NCBI GenBank assembly: GCA_030704615.1
Contig: CM060731.1
Location: 17,854,001-17,918,000, forward strand
Source of the DNA: Takakia lepidozioides
Taxonomy: Eukaryota > Streptophyta > Takakiopsida > Takakiales > Takakiaceae
DNA: 64,000 nucleotides
Direction of reading: 5' to 3'
A program made the translations under genes and the position numbers. Of the stretch, positions 11,102 to 22,539 are shown in pieces (within the stretch, counting starts at the first letter, position 1; each line of letters starts with the position of its first letter). Under the pieces are notes generated by a model. The model did not search any database, was not told where the DNA came from, and worked only from the letters and a program-made list of their open reading frames with translations.

Positions 11102-13240
11102 TCCTACTCTTTTCTAGATTGGACTTTCGCCTTTGGGTTACTTTCACTGTTCCTTTGTAGATCTCACATAGCACACACCATGAGGTGGGGTTTTTCCCCG
11201 GCAAGGTTTTGTCCTTCGCTCACTTTGCAGAGCAAGGTTTTTCTTGTCGAGGTTTTTTCATCCCATCTCAGTGTTATTTTGAGCAGCACTACTCTCTTGA
11301 GAGCATTGTGTTTTGTTAGATAGCTCGCTGGAGCTCACTCCTCTGTGCGCCAGGAGGTTTTACATATATAAAGACTAGATTCCCACCTACCTTATTATTG
11401 GACCCTGGATGAACGGAGATGATAAACGTGGATGAATGACCGTTATGAAAAGGTAGGGTTGAAGACATGTTGGCGGATCTATTTATAAACTAAGGATTGT
11501 CTTATGTTAACAGCTACCCTATCTATAAGTTAGCTTATGTGTCATCCTATCTGGATAGGCATCTGGTAGTAATCTAGCGGACCAATCAGGATGTGCCATC
11601 CGGTGGTGATGTAATCTTAGGCAAGGGGATCGGTTGCAAACCTAGGCGGCGGGTGTATGTTTCTAGTGTTAATCTCTGGTGTACGAAGTGTGTGAGGTGG
11701 ATGGATGCAGTGTGCCTGGATGAACTAAGAGTTGATGCGTGAGATCTGACGTCCTCATAAGAAGATCCTCCCTTCCTGGCTTGCAAACTTTACCTAGCTT
11801 ACATCCCTTGTTAGCACTATCCCGCATAGGAGGGGAATAAACCCCCCATTGCAGAATCCGGTTTTACACCCATGGCAACAAAATTCCATCCTTGGGCCAT
11901 TTTGAAATTCAGTTTATCAGCAGCCCTGGTAGTTGATAATTAACTCTGGTTAGGCTAAAGGATCGGAGGCAGGCTTGGAACGTTCAGTGCTGCAGATCTG
12001 ACCAGTCTCATCAGGGTACGGGGCGCAGTAAATATAGAATAGATTAAAGGTACTATTGTCTGTATGGCTGCCGGTTGGGGTGTCAGAGAGTTAAGGCCTC
12101 GCATCTCCTTCCTCTCTCAATCCTGATATGGCAATCGGGATTTGAATAACGATGACTCAAGACGCATTCAATGATTGGGTGCCGGGTCAATGGGTCTAGG
12201 AAGGAGCTCTAGTTCCCTGCAAAGGCAACGTCATGTCCAATAGGCTACCTCCAAGTAAGGGAATCTGTGCATGAAATCATTTTGTTGCAAGCTTGCTAGG
12301 ATGCTGGAAAGCATCACAAGGGAGTGAAGAACCCACTGACATGCTTCGCCCTTAGGCAAACTCGTGATTCATGCAGGCCATTGAGGGAAGTACCATGTGC
12401 AAACTCTGAATCACTCACATGGCCAGTGTCTATTTTTGAAGACTGCGACCCCCTTCAACTTGCAAAAATGCTCCATATGAAGGGAAAAAAAATCAGGGCC
12501 CTTCAAAAGAAAGGCCAGACAAAATCTGAACCTTTCATCATGAAGGGCTCAAAAGAAAAGAAACTTGCAAATGAAAGTCTAAGTTTGATAATGAAGGGTT
12601 CAAGCCTCAAGGTATACGTGCTTAATAATGAACGGTTCAAAGCCTCAAGAGTCAAGGGTTCAAACCTCAAGGTATAAGTGCTTAATAATGAAGGTGCTTA
12701 AACCTATCCATTGCCCTGATAGAATAGGCCGACAAGAGCTGGAGATTGTGATGGGAAATGAGCACATCTCCTTCACAACGTATTGGCTCTTTGCTTGATG
12801 TCCAGAGCAGCAAAAGATCCAGATTCCAGAGGGGCTCTGCATATTTTACTACCTTGTCCAGGTATGGCATTAGCATCCTATATTTATGGATGATGGGACT
12901 GTGGTAGGCTCCAAGTGGGTCTTTTGGTGTATATGTCTGAAATGTTTCACAAAACGTTAATAATTATTGTTTGAGACATTTTCATGGAAGTTAATGGATT
13001 AAAAAAGAAAAGAAAAGGATATGACTCCTTAGTAGTAGTGATTTAATGAGTGACTAGTGATTTTGTAAGTTAGTATTATGTATCATTTGTTGATGATTTA
13101 CTTGAATGGGAGCTTGCTGAACCCTGAAGCACCCTTCCTATGTTGAAGGATATTGGATAGCTATAGACATGGGGGGTGCTATATTGGGCTGTGGACTGGT
13201 TACTGCAGGTTGTTTTTGTTGGCTCCGCTTGTAGGCTTTT
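11102..13240. other. no gene recognised; Gypsy 3' region and spacer
   Basis: The first few hundred bases are probably the untranslated 3' end of the Gypsy copy. Short direct repeats of the type GGTTCAAACCTCAAGGTATA and GTGCTTAATAATGAA recur at 12,590-12,700. The open frame at 12,324-12,677 runs through these repeats and has no known domain. Confidence 0.5.
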
Positions 13241-13355
13241 CCTTCCATTATGGAGATAGCATATTTGATGTCACAGATCTCGGATTTAGGTGAGTAAACG
13301 CCTGGATTTGTTTTCTATCTCTCTTTTTCCTAGGACAAACTCAGGCTTAGTATTG
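13241..13355 (+). repeat. 115-bp direct repeat, copy 1
   Basis: CCTTCCATTATGGAGATAGC to GGCTTAGTA recurs at 13,539-13,655 with a handful of differences. The intervening 183 bp are not repeated. Confidence 0.85.
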
Positions 13356-13538
13356 GTTGTGCATTGCACAAGGTGCTTCATCCTTAGCCCCTCATTGTAG
13401 TCTGCCAATTTGGGTGTCACTGACTGATATTTTTCGACATGATCAAACCCCTTCATCATGTATGGTCAGGATCATAAAATTTAAAACTTTTGTAGCATGC
13501 AGTATGTTCCAAAATGGAGCAAGGTGTCTGTCTGTTCC

Positions 13539-13655
13539 TTCCATTATGGAGATAGCAATATTTGATGTCACAGATCTCGGATTTTAGGTGAGTAAACGCC
13601 TGGATTTGTTTTCTATCTCTCTTTTTCCTATGACAAACTCAAGCTTAGTACGGGG
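13539..13655 (+). repeat. 115-bp direct repeat, copy 2
   Basis: This is the second copy of 13,241-13,355, ending in AAGCTTAGTA. Confidence 0.85.
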
Positions 13656-14828
13656 AAGTTCCCTTCACGGCCTCCCTCAGTGGTTATTTTTTCCACTGGT
13701 GTTAACATTTATTTTAATTAATTTGATTAAAAGGGCCTCCGTCCCCTTTCCCTTAACATAAAAATAAAAATAAAAATGCAGCAACAGTATGTTTTTGGTA
13801 CAGGGGAGAAAAATGGTCTGTAAACCATGCTACCAAGGAATATTTGACATACTGTAGGAAACACGCTGCAAACCTGATATGCACTACCAACTGAAACTTT
13901 GCCCACTGGTGCAACAGTACCTCGCAAGAAGCTACATCTAAACGAAGAATGTGTGTCATGCAAAGATGAAGATTTACCATTCTCAATAGGAACCCCCACA
14001 AGGATGATACCCTCTTGCGCTAATGAAGATAATGGTAACATCTCACCTTTCCTGCTGGTAAGAACTCCCAGCGGTGAGATATTCCCTTACTACTCAAACT
14101 TACACTGATAAGAAAATCCTCATCTGAATCTTCCCAGTTACGATTGAAGAATGAACCCCTTTTGCACACTGAACAAGAGAAGGAGAAGGCCAACTCTGGT
14201 GCATCAAGACCGTACAAATCTCTGACTTGAAAATGCAATCCCTATGTATCCGAGCATATACACCTGAGCACAATCCTATCCATGTACACAGCTTTCAATA
14301 TGTTTTTACTGTAAATACTGACAGTGGTTGACAGTGGTTGTATATGAATCCATCATGATGACACTGCCGATCAGGAAGAGAAGTGCTATGAGAGCAAACT
14401 GTCAATGCTATCTGCCATCTTTCCTGCTCTTACGAACAGACAAAGACAAACTGATAAGCTTGCGCAAGCAAGAGTGAGCACTAAAATTTCATCAAGAATC
14501 AATATTCTGACCCCAAAAGAAAGGTCTAATCATGTGTGGTCAACCTGAACAGTGTTCTCAGGTTTCCTTGGGAGGGTAAAACTGGTTCAAGTATTATTGC
14601 AAATGTACTGGTGTGTTCAGATTTTGCTTCAGAAAACCTGCAAAAACTTGAAGGGTTGCCTTTGGAGTAAGATACACCAGAGAACATCTCTGCCTCAAAC
14701 TCATCTCTGTTAAAAGATTGAATAGAATCCGAAGCTTGATCTAATCTTGACAGCAAGAGAGATGACTAATTTTAAACCAGACAGGAACTAGTTCCCAATA
14801 TCACCTCTGATAAACACCTTTGCAGCTG
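13656..14828. other. no gene recognised; 3' flank of the oxidoreductase gene
   Basis: This region lies downstream of the stop codon of the minus-strand oxidoreductase gene and may contain its 3' untranslated sequence. No reading frame here shows a known domain. Confidence 0.5.
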
Positions 14829-17800
14829 CTACACACTGAGTCCGACTTGTACAACAGTGCGGATGCCTTTGTTATCACTAGACTGCAGCATGGCCTCTAT
14901 AACAGCCACATCGTGCAAGGCTTCCAATACTGAGCTCCGTTTATCTGCTTCACCAACAGGGATTTCCTGAGCAAACACCGCCATTCAGGGCATAGGAGGT
15001 TAGAAGACTCTCCCCCAACCACACGGTGGGCAGAGTGCACTGAGCTTCATCAATTAATGAGAAAACATGTTACAAGTTCCTTCAGCTATGGCCATACATC
15101 AGTGCCAGTGTACATGCCCACATGAAAGAGGATGCATTGTGGCAAACATTAGCCTTTACAGAATTGCCACAGTAAGACAATGTTTTCTTCACAATTGTTC
15201 ATGTATTTGTACAGCAAGAGTGCTATTGAAATCAGATTCTAAAACACTTAAGTCAGCTTAGTGGTTCAATGTTCAGTGAAGTTAATTTCCAGGACTGTTC
15301 CTCTAGTCCTGTACTTGTGACAAATATAGCTGGACTGCCAGTCATTATCTGCTGGGTACGATAGAGAGATGGAGAGGACAGGAGGGGATGGAGAGGTGGT
15401 TTGGGCTACATTATTTCCGACAAGGGAGTTTCGATGGATCAAAAGAAAATACAAACCATTGTCGAATGGAATAAGCTGCCCTCACCTCAAACACAGAGTG
15501 TGCCACATCCAGTACAAAGGCTCGGAGCTCCTCTTGCACACCTGAGAAGGGCCCAAAAAATTCGGACGGGCTCCCACTTGCAGGGTGGAAGACAGCCTGC
15601 AATTCAAGAGCCAAAAACTTACCGTCATTCGAAAGACTTTTACTGCCTTCTCCCATGAGAGCTTTAGAACACATCCCAACCTCAAAAGTGAGCTCTATCT
15701 GCAAGAATGAAGTTAGACAGAAAACTTCCCTGAACTTGTTTCCAGTCTGTGACATGGGGGAGGCCATCATGGAGGACCTCAAGGGTCTACCCACTCTCGG
15801 CACTAGACTGAAATTCAAACTCAGGGCGGGAAGCCTACCTTTGAACAGCAAACAGAAGTAGAGAGGAAAGGGAGAGTGCAATTGCCCGTTGTGCGGGCAA
15901 CCTGAAGACAATATTCATTTTCTGATTCATTGTCCGGGGTTCTCTCACCAGAGAGACGCTCTCTTCAAATCTATCAAGGGAATTGTGCCTGTACCTCTGT
16001 TTACCAACTTTGAAAGTCTCGAGGCTGAACCAAAGGCTCAGGCCCTTTAGGGCCTAGTTATTGGGCAAACCACACACAGCAGGTTGACGCTTGTGTAAAG
16101 GGATTTCTAGAGGATATCTGGGAAACCCGGATGAATTGTTTATTCCAAGGTAAGTCTTACTACCGGAGTCAGCCCCTGACAAAGGTAGGTTCTGTCCCTT
16201 CGTGTTCCGCTCAAACTGGGCCCGGGGTCAACGGCCACAAGGCTACAACAAACAACGTCTTATGAGTACATTCTATCTGGAAGAAACATTGACTCACTGG
16301 AAACAGATACCATGTGGAGATTCAAAGAATCACATAGTGTGGACACCTTGAAAGAAGGTCATGTCTTCACTTCTTTGGTACCCGTAAACTACCCGACCTT
16401 GACCAAAGGAGAAGGGGTAAGCAAGGGCCATACTTTGTAGCCATGTTTCCCATCTTGTACACAGCGTTCAGCCTCCATTGTGCCCGAGGAGCCCACCACC
16501 TTCCAGCTCACCTGCACATCAAATTTTCTTTTGGGACTGAGAAATATTCTTCCTGGATGTCACAAAGAGAGATGCAAAATACAGAGACATGGCTGGACAC
16601 CCATAAACAGCAAACTTTGCTTTCAATAGACCCCGCATACAATTCGGACTGAGAAGTGGGTAAGAAGAAGGGCAGAGGACAAGAAGATTTTAGCCACAAA
16701 GGAGAGGGGAGAGATAAACCCAAAACAGATGTCGGGGTTTCACCCTATATTGTCCCTGTCCAAACTGGGCACAGGATACATGGCCACAGAGCTACAACAC
16801 ATACTCTAATAAGTATTTCTCTTTGCTGCTCTGCAATTCCCGAGCAACATGTATCACATCTTGCGAGGGAGAGGCTATAATGGTGATGCTGATATTTACA
16901 TCATGTACTACTATATGAGTCAACCAGTTCTTAAATTACAGCTTGAGTCCATATGATAGGATTATATCCATCAGTGCTATGGGTTGGGCAGAATTATCTT
17001 CCCCTAGTGGATTTCAATACATGACAAGCCCTTGCATGTGTTTTCAGAGTATCCCAGTAGAACAATGAGATCAATTTTATGTCATAGTCAGCGTTACGTG
17101 CAATTGTTAGTGGGTGACAACATCTGGTCTGGCAGATACATGCTCACCTATGCTTTTCCAACAACGTCCACATTTTCCAAAAAAGTTACATAAGGGTTGG
17201 AGGCAACCTTGCGTGAGGTTGATGAGAAAGAAACATCTAGCTGCCCTTCACATCCATTCGACAACTGACTGGCCAATCGACATCCAGAACACATAAAGCA
17301 CTTTATCAAAAAGAATTCCACCCATCATGTATCTTCTCTTGAAAGACAGTCCTAATGAGTATTTCTAGTGGCACCTATCTTCTGATTGTTCCGTTGTTTG
17401 TAGCTGATCATTCCACGACATTAATGCACCCTTCCAGTGATGATGCCTTAGCCGTATGGCGGCAAGCAGCATGCAAAAGGTTAGATGTAAGCACTGCTAG
17501 ATAGGACTGGGGATCACTAAAAGTCTCACTTAGTCATTGCATATAAACATCTGGGTGAAAACTGGGCCCAAACCAGGAAATGTTCAACATCCTCACTTGC
17601 GATGACTAATTTGAGAAGAGGAAAACCCACGTTTTGTTACTTACAGAAGTGCTTTTACATTATCAGGGGGTGGCAAGGTTGGATCAACATGTGTGGCAGT
17701 GGCTGACACTGAAGCAACCTCACACCCCGCAATCTGTCAAGCGAAACACCCACAACAAAACAGCCCTTAAAGTTCTAAAGTGTTTTATCCTCTCCAAGAC

Positions 17801-20800
17801 CAACCAAGGCACAGGGGCTCTAGAAGAAATATCCCTGACCTCATGCCCAGGGTCTCAAGTTGTAGATACTGGACAACTTTTTGCTGCTCTCAAAGGCATA
17901 GGCTTCCTGTTATTGGATATAGACCCCAAAAACTAAGCTAAAATGTCCATCCCGAAAGGCCCCTTTGGGCCTCCACCGTTCTCTCTCCTTTTTTCCAGTT
18001 TCTATTTGCAGAAGGTGAGAAAAATTGACTGAAGCTGCCATAACATGGGTTCATTATCAAACTTAGCTGGGCTTTAAATCCATCTGTGACAACTTGGTCA
18101 TGCTCAGGCTATCAAGAAACCTATCTGATTAGATATGCCAAATTGATAAACTGTGTTGTATGTAGCCATTTAAATGAACAGAAACAAATCATAATGACAG
18201 TAAATAGACAGTACCAGGCGTAGCCCTGCAACAAAATGGACTCCACCATCCAAAATGAATCCACCCTGCATCAACCAATGCACAAAAGCCCTCAAAGGAT
18301 GGTCTTATGCACAGAAACATCAGCGCTGTTTATGGAATGCAAGGCTATTACAAATCATAAGGTCAAATTACAAGCATCAGAGCTTGGCAGTATTGTGGTA
18401 GAACCAAGAATCAATATTTAAGAACTGCGCATCCTTGCACAGTTTTACATGGCCGAGACTTCAGTTCTTCACTAGAGGACTAGTATATAGAGAGATCAAG
18501 TAAATACTTTCTTTATTCCTGAAAGGCAGTTCAAATGCTCCTTCATCTCCTGATTATGCTTGAAATTGTTCTTTCAAAAAGGTACTGGAACAAGGTTCTC
18601 CAACTTTCTCATGAGACGAGTGCATGGGAAGTGGAATTCATTTACAAATCAGTTCATACATGTGAGTACTACCTTAAAACCGGGATCACGGCGCCAGGTG
18701 CTCGAGAAGTAAGGGTTGGAGCTGTTCATAGGAGCATTGACTGTCACCTGAAATGAAGTCATTTTTCCGACATCCTTCACCAGCTTTGCTGCCTGCTTCC
18801 CACAGGACCCATGATTAGTACCAACCAGGTAATTCCCAACAACATCACTGAGGGACTGTTCAACCCAAAAAATGTTGGAAGCCAGCTGTGCGGAGAGTGG
18901 ACAAAGACCGACATAAAGAGAGCTCCTGAAGTATGCACATGAAATGGCAAACCACAATACTGTCACATAGGTCTGGCTGATCCAAAGGCAGTGTTAGGTG
19001 TCTAAATTTATATCGGTCAGCTGGTGGCAGTGAGGAAATATGCAACATGAAATATTGGTTTAGACTACTTGTTGAAAACTCTAGCTAACCATTCCATGCA
19101 TCACTATTCCACACCATACGCAACACAACTTTTGGAACAAAGACAAGTTTTTATCATTCCTTCATGGATAGATTTTCCGGACACAACTTAGTGTTGATAG
19201 ATCTAAAAGATGTGTTTGAAGACCACATTAGGTAGCAGATAGAGTTTACCACCTCTATCAGTGCAGGCTCAAAACGGTAGTTCTCCGCAACTGCCCAAAT
19301 TGGGAGTTTGCCACCATCCGCAGCACGGGCCTGATATGCTGACCAGGTCTTTCGCACTTCCTCAACAGCTGCACGGATGGAGCAGTACGAAGCATGAAGG
19401 GACAAGAACTGGAAAAAGGGTCAGATATGCTGACCAGGCGTTTAGCACCTCAACAGCTGCATGCATGGAAGCTGTAAGTAGGACACATGAAGGGGAAAAA
19501 ACTGGAAAATGGCAGAGTAGTATGAATAGCAAGGCATCAACAACTGAGAAATTAAAAAGCGCAGAGAGATGTACAAGCACAGATATAACTGAGCCCAGGA
19601 GGGGTAAGGCATCCACCAAAGCAGAAGAGGAAAGGTCGCCAACATGATAAGCTTACACAGCGTCGACACTTTGTGAACCTTGATCAACTTAAGCTTTAGC
19701 AACAACAAGACAGGGTGTTCAGACTTACTTGGACCCACAGGCTTCTCTTCACTCCCGCCCACAGCCATGCAGACAGACCAGTTTAAATTAGCCCAATACA
19801 CTGTACCATGCATACGATGTGTGGATAGACACCATAAAGGAATGTCAAACGTTGGGTTCACAACCATGCTTGGCAGAATTTCCATACTACAGCAGATACC
19901 AACATATAGTTCTGTCTCAACGTTCACCCCATATGCTAATACCTCTGCACCTACTCTCCTATAGGTCAACATTCCATTTTCTAAGAGTGAAAATATAAAA
20001 GTATTGAGTTCCACAAGCTGTAATCTGACATTATGAAAATCCCACATTATAAAACATTGAATGAATTGCTGTGTTCCCTGACAGCTATGCCTTTGTCCCC
20101 CCATCTGCAATGGCCCTCACCTTGTATTACATGCTTCCCTGCTTGGAGCGCTTGCAGCACAACATCCAGCTGCACAGAGAAGAACCAGGTGTGTAATTGG
20201 TCACATAAACATGACACTGATTTAGAGAAGACTGGCCATAGTTGTATACCTCCTGCTGCTTTCGAGAGTGAATTATATCCATTCCAAGACTAAATTCAGA
20301 GTGCAAGCACGAGTCCAGATTAGGGATCTGGAGTCTTCACCCTTCATGTGGGAGAGGAGCCTACCTGGGCTTGAGCTGGCAGAACCACAGCAACTGCATG
20401 GATTGTCCTGTCCTGGAATATGGCCTCTAAACCCTCAGGCCCCCACTTTGCTTCTGCATCGGGTGCATACGCTTTGGCTAGTTGCAACCCCTCCAGAGCA
20501 GCTTCCTGGTGTTGAACAAATAATTCTTTTGAAGTATTGATTAAATCACATTGTTGAATTCCACACACAGATCTGTCAACTGGAAGGTTGTGAATCCTGC
20601 GCGATATATGGCCGCGAGAAGCATATAAAGCACTATCCTCTTTCTCTCTCTGTCTCTCTGTCTGCAAATAGATGCACATATTCAAAAAGTTGTTCAACCT
20701 GGCAAGCGCAAAGCGCTGGGTCTCACTAAATTTTTCCACTGCAGAGGGATGAACTCTCAAGTAAAAAAAACCATGCTTTGCCGCGTTATTAGGGCTGCCT

Positions 20801-22056
20801 TGGAGTACACATCTGCAGTATGGGTTGATAACTCCAACCAGGCTAAGTCTCTAGAATCCATTCAAGTGGGGGTGCTTAAGGAGTGCATGTCAGCGTGCTC
20901 TAGAACAGCCAACGTGGCTGTTCGGGGTGAGTTTGGCATCCCTTCCTTAAGCTCCCAAATAGATGAACTCAAGGTCAGATGGTGGGATCAGCTGCAATGT
21001 ATGTCTAATATCAGATATCCTAAGTTAATCGACTCTATATCTTGGAAGCAGGATCCCCTGTCAAACAGGCTAAGTCATGGTGGAAGAGAGTAGAAGAGAT
21101 TCTCAAGGATCTGAGTCTAAGCACGCAAGTCTTGTCCCTGCTGGATAAATCTGACTTAGAGGCTAGTGTGTCCAAAGCCATGTCTGTTGCCAGAAAATTG
21201 TCTGACGAATATGAAGTTAGGCAGAAAACTTCCCTGAACTTGTTTCCAGTCTGTGACGTGGGAGAGGCCATCATGGATGACCTCAAGGGTTTACCCACCC
21301 TCGGCACTAGACTGAAATCTAAACTCATGGCAGGAAGCCTACTTTTGAACAGCAAACTCATGCAGAGAGGAGAGAGGGATTGCAATTGCCCGTTGCGTGG
21401 GCAACCTGAAGAAAATATTCGTTTTCTGATTCATTGTCCTGGGTACTCTCATATCAGAGACGCCCTCTTCAAATCCATCAAGGGAATTCTGCCTGAACCT
21501 CTGTTTACCAACTTTGAAAGTCCCATAGGCTGACCCAAAAGCCCAGGCCCTTTTGGGGCCTAGTTATTGAGCAAACCACACACAGCAGATTGATGCTTGT
21601 GTGAAGGGATTTCTAGAGGTATCTGGAAAACTCGGATTATAGTCTGTTCCAAGGCAAGTCATACTACCGGCGTCAGCCCCTGACAAAGGTAGTTTCTGTC
21701 CCTTTGTGTTCCGCTCAAACTGAGCGCGGGGTCAATGGCCACAAGGCTGCGGCAAACAACGTCTTATGAGTACATTCTCTGCAAATGGAAACTTCCAAAT
21801 AGAGGAAAAAGACGCATTCTTATGAAAACAGGGGAGTGCTTTTAAAGCTGCAAATAAGCAGCACAATGCATAGCAAGTTTTGACCCAGATTGATAAACGT
21901 CAACAGTAAGAGCACCACCTTCGAGCGACTCCAAATGATTTTGAGAGAAACGAGATGAGCCAAATCTCCTAAAGTCGGAACGTATTGTGTGCTAGCAAAC
22001 AATCCAGCTCCCAGCAGTGCCAGCCCCGGCACCGTACCCTGATTTGTTTCCGCCAT
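14829..22056 (-). CDS. Gfo/Idh/MocA-family oxidoreductase, 12 exons
   Basis: This is a complete NAD(P)-dependent oxidoreductase gene of the glucose-fructose oxidoreductase family, of the form present in land plants. Exons, 5' to 3': 22056-21919, 20505-20365, 20169-20121, 19746-19729, 19368-19250, 18792-18673, 18265-18215, 17733-17645, 17268-17208, 16511-16434, 15698-15486 and 14966-14829. All have GT donors and AG acceptors, and the phases join without a break to give about 404 aa. Exon 1 gives the Rossmann motif ALLGAGLF; exon 2, HAVAVVLPAQAQ; exons 3-4, AGKHVIQ-EKP with the family's catalytic Lys; exon 5, WAVAENYRFEP; exon 6, NSSNPYFSSTWRR; exon 7, GGVHFVAGLR; exon 12, ADKRSSVLEAL and the stop. 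The donor of exon 5 could be at 19253 instead. The start is the ATG at 22056; an in-frame ATG 27 bases upstream is possible. The substrate is unknown. Confidence 0.92.
15708..16275 (+). mobile_element. LINE fragment, 5'-truncated, in intron 10
   Basis: It repeats about 21,212-21,778: the same frame (KTSLNLFPVCD, DLKGLPTLGTRLK), then the zinc-binding block C-x-CPLCGQPE...HFLIHCPG typical of the region after reverse transcriptase in plant LINEs, then the same untranslated tail ending TATGAGTACATTCT. It lies antisense to the oxidoreductase gene, with its truncated end about 8 bp from the exon 11 splice acceptor. Confidence 0.8.
16730..16830 (+). mobile_element. LINE tail remnant
   Basis: A diverged copy of the LINE 3' tail: CCAAACTGGGCACAGG, then GGCCACAGAGCTACAAC and TAATAAGTA. 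It lies inside intron 9 of the oxidoreductase gene. Confidence 0.55.
19418..19505 (-). repeat. partial tandem copy of oxidoreductase exon 5
   Basis: On the minus strand this copies the intron end, acceptor and first part of exon 5 (19,341-19,400): CCTTCATG, then TGCAGCTGTTGAGG and CCTGGTCAGCATAT. It lacks the rest of the exon and a donor at the matching place. An acceptor-like TGCAG is kept. Confidence 0.8.
20762..21780 (+). mobile_element. LINE fragment, C-terminal part, in intron 1
   Basis: Open frames encode the region downstream of a LINE reverse transcriptase (RAALEYTSAVW, ELKVRWWDQLQ), then after a frame change near 21,050 WWKRVEEIL, DLKGLPTLGTRL and a CNCPLRGQPEENIRFLIHCPG zinc-binding block with its second Cys position altered. 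The tail (GTTCCGCTCAAACTGAGC, GGCCACAAGG) ends TATGAGTACATTCT. The upstream RT and endonuclease are missing. It is antisense to the oxidoreductase gene. Confidence 0.85.
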
Positions 22057-22539
22057 TGCAACCTTTATCGATCTATGCCACATTCACACCACACCCCACA
22101 CCATTTCAAGCTTCAGATCAAGAAGTTACCCGGATAGATACAAATCTGATCCAGCTCCAAATAACCCATACCCAACTCTCTAAATCCCCGTCTGCAGCAA
22201 CTAACGATCATGACATGTTGCACCTACCACTTTCTATTAATAGAACTTCATTTGCATGCTCCAATGCTAGAAACCAACATGCTTGAGGCAACATTTCCTT
22301 CATGTTAGACAACATAGGTACCACTCCTCCGATCAATGTACACCTGTCAGATCTGTGTCTCAACACAGTTGAGCAACCTCTCAAGAGGTTTTTGAATCGC
22401 GCTTGGAAGCTTTGCACGCTAGAGAGTCCGCACCTGTTGTGAGCCCCAAGCCAAAGAAGTTGTTGGACCGCTGCCTGTGCAGTCTGGCCCCTCCCATCAT
22501 GCATTACCTCGTCCACAGAGTAACAAAAAAAAAAAAAAA
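22057..22539. promoter_or_regulatory. spacer between two divergent genes
   Basis: The oxidoreductase gene starts leftward at 22,056 and the methyltransferase-like gene runs rightward from about 22,540. The intervening sequence would hold both promoters; its upstream-most exon could also belong to the methyltransferase-like gene. I see no clear TATA box. An A15 run lies near 22,526-22,541. Confidence 0.35.

Noticed and set aside
12324-12677. 117-codon open frame
   Set aside because: It runs through short direct repeats and has no recognisable domain.
15401-15658. Plus-strand frame beginning MGYIISDKGVSMDQKK, which resembles Gypsy RT at its start
   Set aside because: The RT-like resemblance covers about 25 codons only; the rest is antisense to exon 11. 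At most a tiny RT remnant at 15,401-15,470.
19442-20110. 222-codon minus-strand frame
   Set aside because: It is mostly intron. Only the 18-nt EKP micro-exon inside it fits the oxidoreductase.
20749-21533. Possible host gene
   Set aside because: The frames match the region after LINE reverse transcriptase and recur at 15,708 with the same tail.
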